Positions 14,110-16,940 of a stretch of 16,940 bases of DNA are shown here, in pieces. The first letter of the stretch is position 1; each line of letters begins with the position of its first letter. Source of the DNA: JAVKSM01 sp039583705 (GTDB lineage Bacteria; Actinomycetota; Actinomycetes; Mycobacteriales; Pseudonocardiaceae); contig JAVKSM010000071.1 in assembly GCA_039583705.1 (NCBI GenBank), forward strand, positions 1 to 16,940, in the 5' to 3' direction. Position numbers and translations under genes: made by a program. The notes under the pieces are model-generated. The model did not search any database. It was not told the DNA's origin and saw nothing but the letters and a program-made list of their open reading frames with translations.

Positions 14110-14508
14110 TCAGCCTGGCCGGCGGTCACGGCCCCAGCCCAGGTGCCATCGGGAGCCGAGGAACGGGTCGGTGAGCTCGGCTGCCGTCGGTGGTGGGGCG
14201 GCCTGGGGCCGCTGGGCGTCGAGCCGCTCCACGATCCAGTCGACCACCAGCGACGCCGGGGCCACGCCGCGGGCTTCGGCCAGCGCGCGAAGTTGCTCGA
14301 CCCGCTCCGAGGGAAGCCTTAGCTGGAAGACCTGTGCCGTGCCGAACCCGCCCGCCGGCACGGAGCCATCGGTGCTGCCAGCCGCGGCCGGGGACAGCGC
14401 CGCGAGGTAGGACTCCAGCTCAGCGTCCGGCTCCTGCGCCGACGAGCGATCGGTCGGGGGAAGCCGGTGTCGGGACTGATTGCTGTCCCGGCGTCGCGCG
14501 CGCGCCAT
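14110..14508 (-). CDS. Ribbon-helix-helix-like protein
   Basis: 132-aa protein. Residues 1-56 are charged and low-complexity, rich in Arg, Ser, Pro and Ala. Residues 59-97 have the layout of a ribbon-helix-helix DNA-binding domain: a strand with alternating residues (QVFQLRLP), helix ERVEQLRALAEARG, then helix ASLVVDWIVERL. A proline-rich linker and a Trp/Arg-rich tail (HLGWGRDRR) follow. It may be a transcription factor or an antitoxin-like protein, but no toxin gene is adjacent. I chose the ATG at 14506-14508 because the upstream in-frame extension (to 15231) is low-complexity and crosses the 77-aa gene. No Shine-Dalgarno is seen; TACGCT five bases before the ATG could be a leaderless -10. 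Exact family not recognised. Confidence 0.7.
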   Translation of the reverse strand: MARARRRDSNQSRHRLPPTDRSSAQEPDAELESYLAALSPAAAGSTDGSVPAGGFGTAQVFQLRLPSERVEQLRALAEARGVAPASLVVDWIVERLDAQRPQAAPPPTAAELTDPFLGSRWHLGWGRDRRPG

Positions 14509-14988
14509 GGGACGAGCGTAGAGGCACGGGCGTAGCGAGGCAGAGACGCAACGGCACGGAGAGGCCCCCGCGCCAGGGGGAGGAACGCGGGGGCCCGAGG
14601 GGATCTCTCCACAGGTGCCGACCGGGGTGGGTCGACCTGGGGAGTGTGGCACGGGCGAGCCGCGCGCGCATGTCGAGATCTGGCGAATCGGCCAGAACGG
14701 TCGGGGCGGGAGCCTCTCGGGTCGGGGTGGTCGGAGCCGCGGCCGTCGGAGGAACCGTGCGCACACCCTGCGCGTCACCCACACAGGGCATGCGAACCGG
14801 GCGTCCGCTTGGGTAGCGTGCCTGTCACGGCTGCGGGGGTGGCCGGTGGCGCGTCGGAAGCAGAGGTACGAACGGCCCACCGGGTGGGTATCCGTCCGGT
14901 GGCGGTGTCGTGCAGCCAGTTCGCCTGACCCGCCGACCTGGATCGGAGCCGGACCTGCGGGGCCGGCGGGAGCCGTCGGGGAGGCGTC
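14509..14988. other. 480-bp region without a convincing gene
   Basis: It holds a GC hairpin (14563-14595) and a possible -10 TAGCGT at 14813-14818 on the plus strand. An open frame from GTG 14846 to 14992 (48 codons, MARRKQRYERPTG-like start if GTG is read as Met) follows GGGGGTGG and ends in an ATGA overlap with the 77-aa gene. Its codon bias is mediocre, so I do not call it a gene. Longer open frames here look like GC-driven noise. Confidence 0.5.
14563..14595. terminator. Strong GC hairpin, possible bidirectional terminator
   Basis: GGCCCCCGCG (14563-14572) and CGCGGGGGCC (14586-14595) form a perfect 10-bp stem with a 13-nt loop. An outer GGAGAG/CTCTCC pair can extend it. No T-run follows on either strand, which is common for actinobacterial terminators. 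It lies 55 bp upstream of the ribbon-helix-helix gene start, so it could also act in a leader RNA. Confidence 0.45.
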
Positions 14989-15222
14989 ATGAGTGAGGTA
15001 CCAAGGCCGCGTCGTGCGCCTGTCGGACCGCATCCGGAACGACCTGGGCAGACACCCGCGCAGCGCACCGCGGCCGACGCCTATCGGGTAACCGAGGAGC
15101 AGGTGCACCGGGCGCGGATGTCCGTGGCCCGCAACGCCGTGGATCCCGACGACTGCCGGCGACTGCTGGACATGCTGGGCCTCATCGGGGCACCGGGGGA
15201 GACACCGCCGGTACGGCGCTGA
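14989..15222 (+). CDS. Conserved-looking 77-aa hypothetical protein
   Basis: 77 residues. The first 25 are Pro/Arg-rich and probably disordered. From about 27 to 65 the sequence is helical and structured-looking: TAADAYRVTEEQVHRARMSV followed by ARNAVDPDDCRRLLDMLGL. Alternating acidic and hydrophobic positions suggest a small helical bundle or protein-protein interface, with one cysteine. GGGGAGG at 14978-14984, four nt before the ATG, is a strong ribosome binding site, supporting a real gene. I do not recognise a named family. It is followed after 152 bp by the tRNA cluster on the same strand. Confidence 0.72.
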   Translation: MSEVPRPRRAPVGPHPERPGQTPAQRTAADAYRVTEEQVHRARMSVARNAVDPDDCRRLLDMLGLIGAPGETPPVRR

Positions 15223-15238
15223 ACCTGGCACCCGCTGT

Positions 15239-15272
15239 GGTCCGGCTCGCGCTGCGGTCCGGCTCGCGCTGC
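15239..15272. repeat. 17-bp perfect tandem duplication
   Basis: GGTCCGGCTCGCGCTGC at 15239-15255 and 15256-15272, identical. It lies between the 77-aa gene and the tRNA promoter, ending 21 bp before the -35 box. Confidence 0.92.
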
Positions 15273-15293
15273 GGCGACCGCCGGTGCACCCGA

Positions 15294-15323
15294 TTGGGTC
15301 GGCGCCGGCTGGTGGCCTATGCT
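15294..15323 (+). promoter_or_regulatory. Promoter of the tRNA cluster
   Basis: TTGGGT (15294-15299), an 18-nt spacer and TATGCT (15318-15323) give a good housekeeping-sigma promoter. Predicted transcription start is near 15330, about 45 nt before mature tRNA-Glu. The three tRNAs are likely one transcript. Confidence 0.7.
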
Positions 15324-15374
15324 CGTTCCTGCTCCCAACGGTCAGCCGTTGTGGGGCAAGGTCGAACCGGCCGA

Positions 15375-15447
15375 GCCCCCATCGTCTAGCGGCCTAGGAC
15401 TCCGCCCTTTCAAGGCGGCAGCGCGGGTTCGAATCCCGTTGGGGGCA
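15375..15447 (+). tRNA. tRNA-Glu (anticodon TTC)
   Basis: 73 nt. The acceptor stem GCCCCCA (15375-15381) pairs with TGGGGGC (15440-15446), with discriminator A. Anticodon stem CCGCC/GGCGG encloses CTTTCAA with anticodon TTC at 15409-15411. The T-arm contains GGTTCGAATCC. CCA is not encoded. Confidence 0.97.
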
Positions 15448-15464
15448 CGTATGGTGAATATCGA

Positions 15465-15538
15465 GGCCCAGTGGCGCAGTTGGTTAGCGCGTCGCCCTGT
15501 CACGGCGAAGGTCGCGGGTTCGAGTCCCGTCTGGGTCG
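15465..15538 (+). tRNA. tRNA-Asp (anticodon GTC)
   Basis: 74 nt. The acceptor GGCCCAG (15465-15471) pairs with CTGGGTC (15531-15537), including one G-T pair, with discriminator G. Anticodon stem TCGCC/GGCGA with GTC at 15499-15501; T-arm GGGTTCGAGTCCC. It starts 17 nt after tRNA-Glu. CCA is not encoded. Confidence 0.97.
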
Positions 15539-15572
15539 CTCTCCGTGGTCGGCCGCCCGGCCGCCCGCACCC

Positions 15573-15646
15573 GGCCAGGTAGCTCAGTCGGTATGAGCGT
15601 CCGCCTGAAAAGCGGAAGGTCGGCGGTTCGACCCCGCCCCTGGCCA
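15573..15646 (+). tRNA. tRNA-Phe (anticodon GAA), integration site
   Basis: 74 nt. The acceptor GGCCAGG (15573-15579) pairs with CCTGGCC (15639-15645), with discriminator A. Anticodon stem TCCGC/GCGGA with GAA at 15607-15609; T-stem GGCGG/CCGCC is intact. All arms fold, so the gene is functional despite the element beside it. The integrase remnant's stop codon begins 25 nt after its end, so its 3' half is the likely attachment core. Confidence 0.96.
15600..15646. other. Probable att site (3' half of tRNA-Phe)
   Basis: Tyrosine integrases of pSAM2-like elements recombine in the anticodon-to-3'-end part of tRNA genes and lie next to the site. The remnant integrase here ends just downstream. 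The matching second copy is not in the window, so the exact core cannot be defined. Confidence 0.45.
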
Positions 15647-15670
15647 CCGTCATCTACCTGCGCCTTCCTC

Positions 15671-15901
15671 TCACGCACCCGTGATCGGCTTGAGTGCGGT
15701 CTCAGTTCCGGTCTCAGTTGTGGTGGTCCAGAGCAGGCCGCCGAGCTGCTCGGCGATGTCCCGCCGGACCTGCCCGGAGAGGTGCTGGTAGCGCAGCGTC
15801 ATCGAGGTGTGGGACCAGCCCATGAGGTCCATGACGGCACGCTGCGGGACGCCGAGCACGAGCAGCATGGTCGCCGCGGTGTGCCGCGCGTCGTGGAGCA
15901 G
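15671..15901 (-). pseudogene. Tyrosine integrase, C-terminal fragment
   Basis: About 76 residues of a phage-type tyrosine recombinase C-terminus, reading from LHDARHTAATMLLVLGVP through DLMGWSHTSMTLRYQHL to the stop. The H-x-x-R motif (HDARH), the following His (GWSH) and the nucleophilic Tyr (LRYQH) are present. The first catalytic Arg, the core-binding domain and the N-terminal domain are missing; a normal enzyme has about 370-460 residues. Upstream of LLHDARH the open frame continues antisense through the rep fragment, so it is a fusion artefact, not integrase. Its position, stop codon 25 nt past tRNA-Phe on the opposite strand, is canonical for pSAM2-like elements. Not expected to be active. 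Confidence 0.85.
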
Positions 15902-16663
15902 CTGCGGGAGGCCGACTTCAAGACCTGGCTGTCGATCACCTGGGCGGACATCGTTCACCACCCCGACCCTGAGCAGCACCGCAAGCACCGCGCGGCGGGC
16001 ACCGGGGTGGACTACGCCGAAGGTATCCGGCTGACGGATCCGCGGCGGATGGCGGTGTACTTCGCCAAGTACGGCAGCGCCGGTGCCAAGAACTACCAAC
16101 ACACCGTCCCCGCCGAATGGCTCACGTCGGTCCTGGTGTGCCAGGGGTGCGGCACGGAGTACGACGAGGACCGCGACGAGTGCCCCGCCTGCGGCTGCCC
16201 CGAGGCCGAGGTGGTGGACACCGGCGGGGGGCCGGGCCGGTTCTGGGGCTACCGTGGCCTGCGCCCGGTGCTCGCCATCCGCCAGGTGCTCCCCGAGGTC
16301 GGCATCCAAGCGGGGCGCATCCTGCGCCGCTGGTATGCCGCCAAGCGGCTCACCAAGCAGGTCAGCGCGCAGCGGGTCGAGCAGGCCACCGGCCGGGTCT
16401 ACTACCGCCGCTCCCGCAAGCGGAAACGGCTGTTCAGCCACAACCGCGGGTTCGTCACCGTCAACGACGGCCCCGCCCTCGCCGCGCAGCTCGCCCGCCA
16501 CCTCACCGGCACTCCAGCCGACGACCGGAAACAACGCTCTCCCGGGTCGTTACCGGCTGGGCGACCATATCCGCCGGGGAGTGGTCCGATCCCGGGGAAC
16601 CGCTCGGACCAACACGGCGACAACCCGGCGCGCCCCATCCGGGGGCACGACGGCTTCCCCTGA
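15902..16663 (+). pseudogene. RepSA-like replication initiator, N-terminally truncated
   Basis: About 253 codons of an AICE replication initiator (rolling-circle type, pSAM2 RepSA-like). Family features: FKTWLSITWADIVHHPDP, GTGVDYAEGIRLTDPRRMAV, YFAKYGSAGAKNYQH, VPAEW, GRFWGYRGLRP and NDGPALAAQLARHL. The normal protein is roughly 450-550 aa, so the N-terminal half is gone at the junction with the integrase fragment. Between VPAEW and GRFWGY it contains CQGCGTEYDEDRDECPACGC, a CxxC...CxxC zinc-ribbon-like insertion I do not remember from typical members. The last ~50 residues after LARHL are low-complexity and may be read-through beyond the ancestral end. No start codon or ribosome binding site lies at the junction; the upstream frame passes through tRNA-Phe, so expression is doubtful. 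Confidence 0.75.
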
Positions 16664-16721
16664 CCAGGCGCGGCCACCCGGTGCGTGAGCATCCGAGGGG
16701 AGGCAGCCACGCCCGGCGCCC

Positions 16722-16940
16722 TCACCCGCGCCGCGCAGCCGAGTCCTGGCCGGGTGGGAACTCGGCGACCAGCTCCCACGCCGGAGGCCGGGACGCTCCC
16801 GGGCGCAGCCGAGCCACCCGCACCAGCCGGGCATCAAGGTCGTGCTCACCACCGAACACCGACACCCACGCCCCAGCCGCCGCCAACTCCCGGGCACGGA
16901 CGAGCGCGGCAGCGCGCTCGCCGTAGTCAACCGACAGCAC
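16722..16940 (-). CDS. Small hypothetical protein, possibly 5'-truncated by the window edge
   Basis: 72 or more residues. The frame opens with a GTG at the last bases of the window (LSVDYGERAAALVRARELAA...) and may extend further. It reads as an alpha/beta protein: helix ERAAALVRARELAAAG, strand AWVSVFGG, charged turn EHDLDARLVRVARLRPG and a strand with PPAWELVAEFPP. Short proteins of this style occur in actinomycete mobile elements, as I recall, but I cannot name a family. It is convergent with the rep remnant, and the 58-bp gap between them shows nothing. Confidence 0.5.
   Translation of the reverse strand: MLSVDYGERAAALVRARELAAAGAWVSVFGGEHDLDARLVRVARLRPGASRPPAWELVAEFPPGQDSAARRG

Larger units (their letters stand above)
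15647..16940. mobile_element. Remnant of an actinomycete integrative and conjugative element (AICE)
   Basis: From the end of tRNA-Phe to the window edge, the recognisable sequence is integrase C-terminus, Rep C-terminal part and an edge-truncated small ORF. Tyrosine integrase plus RepSA-like replication protein is the hallmark of pSAM2-type AICEs. Both genes have lost their 5' parts at one junction (about 15901/15902), and no xis is seen, so the left end is not autonomous. The right boundary is outside the window. Confidence 0.72.

Noticed and set aside
14420..14791. Minus-strand 123-codon frame in the intergenic region
   Set aside because: Pro/Arg/Ser-rich with no ribosome binding site or recognisable pattern; it crosses the GC hairpin and overlaps the ribbon-helix-helix gene.
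15671..16534. A 287-aa integrase-like protein on the minus strand
   Set aside because: Only the last 76 codons are integrase; the remainder is antisense to the rep fragment and is a junction artefact.
15647..16940. A second tRNA-Phe 3'-end copy (attR)
   Set aside because: The only match noticed is a 7-bp CCTGGCC near 16745; far too short, so the right boundary is presumed outside the window.

Overview
The window is high-GC DNA with strongly GC-biased third codon positions, frequent GTG starts and TANNNT-type -10 boxes, some placed so close to the start codon that leaderless transcripts are likely. With the DtxR/IdeR-type iron box, the tRNA order Glu-Asp-Phe and relics of a pSAM2-like element, this points to an actinobacterial chromosome, perhaps Pseudonocardiales or Geodermatophilales. 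The order-level placement is inference.

Left part (1-5613): a BcrC-type PAP2 phosphatase (+) converges with an OmpR-family response regulator (-) that has no kinase beside it. Next comes a ZIP-family metal transporter (-). Its promoter carries a near-perfect DtxR/IdeR operator over the -10 region and, upstream, TGACA motifs repeated at exact 11-bp spacing that run into the -35. A beta-propeller lipoprotein (-) then diverges from a YihY/BrkB membrane protein and a DedA membrane protein (+), which are translationally coupled by an ATGA overlap. The lipoprotein signal peptide is built from an 18-bp triplication, and the DedA protein ends in a natural six-histidine, arginine-rich tail.

Middle part (5642-14070): a full-length HrpA DEAH-box RNA helicase (-) with a three-codon upstream reading frame overlapping its start; an aldo/keto reductase (+); a 52-aa single-span membrane protein (-); a serine beta-lactamase-fold hydrolase (-) and a DUF72/YecE protein (+) that are divergent and may share the tetranucleotide CATG for both start codons; and an SBP56/methanethiol-oxidase-like protein (+).

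Right part (14071-16940): a ribbon-helix-helix-like protein (-), about 480 bp with no convincing gene but with a strong GC hairpin, a 77-aa hypothetical protein (+), and a tRNA-Glu, tRNA-Asp, tRNA-Phe cluster behind a good promoter. Directly after tRNA-Phe lies the wreck of an actinomycete integrative and conjugative element (AICE). It consists of the C-terminal part of a tyrosine integrase (-) joined at about 15901/15902 to an N-terminally truncated RepSA-like replication protein (+), followed by an edge-truncated small ORF. The two fragments are joined 5' end to 5' end, which implies inversion plus deletion. I see no complete new defence, secretion or biosynthetic system. The most informative signals are the regulatory architecture of the ZIP promoter and the int/rep scar at tRNA-Phe.
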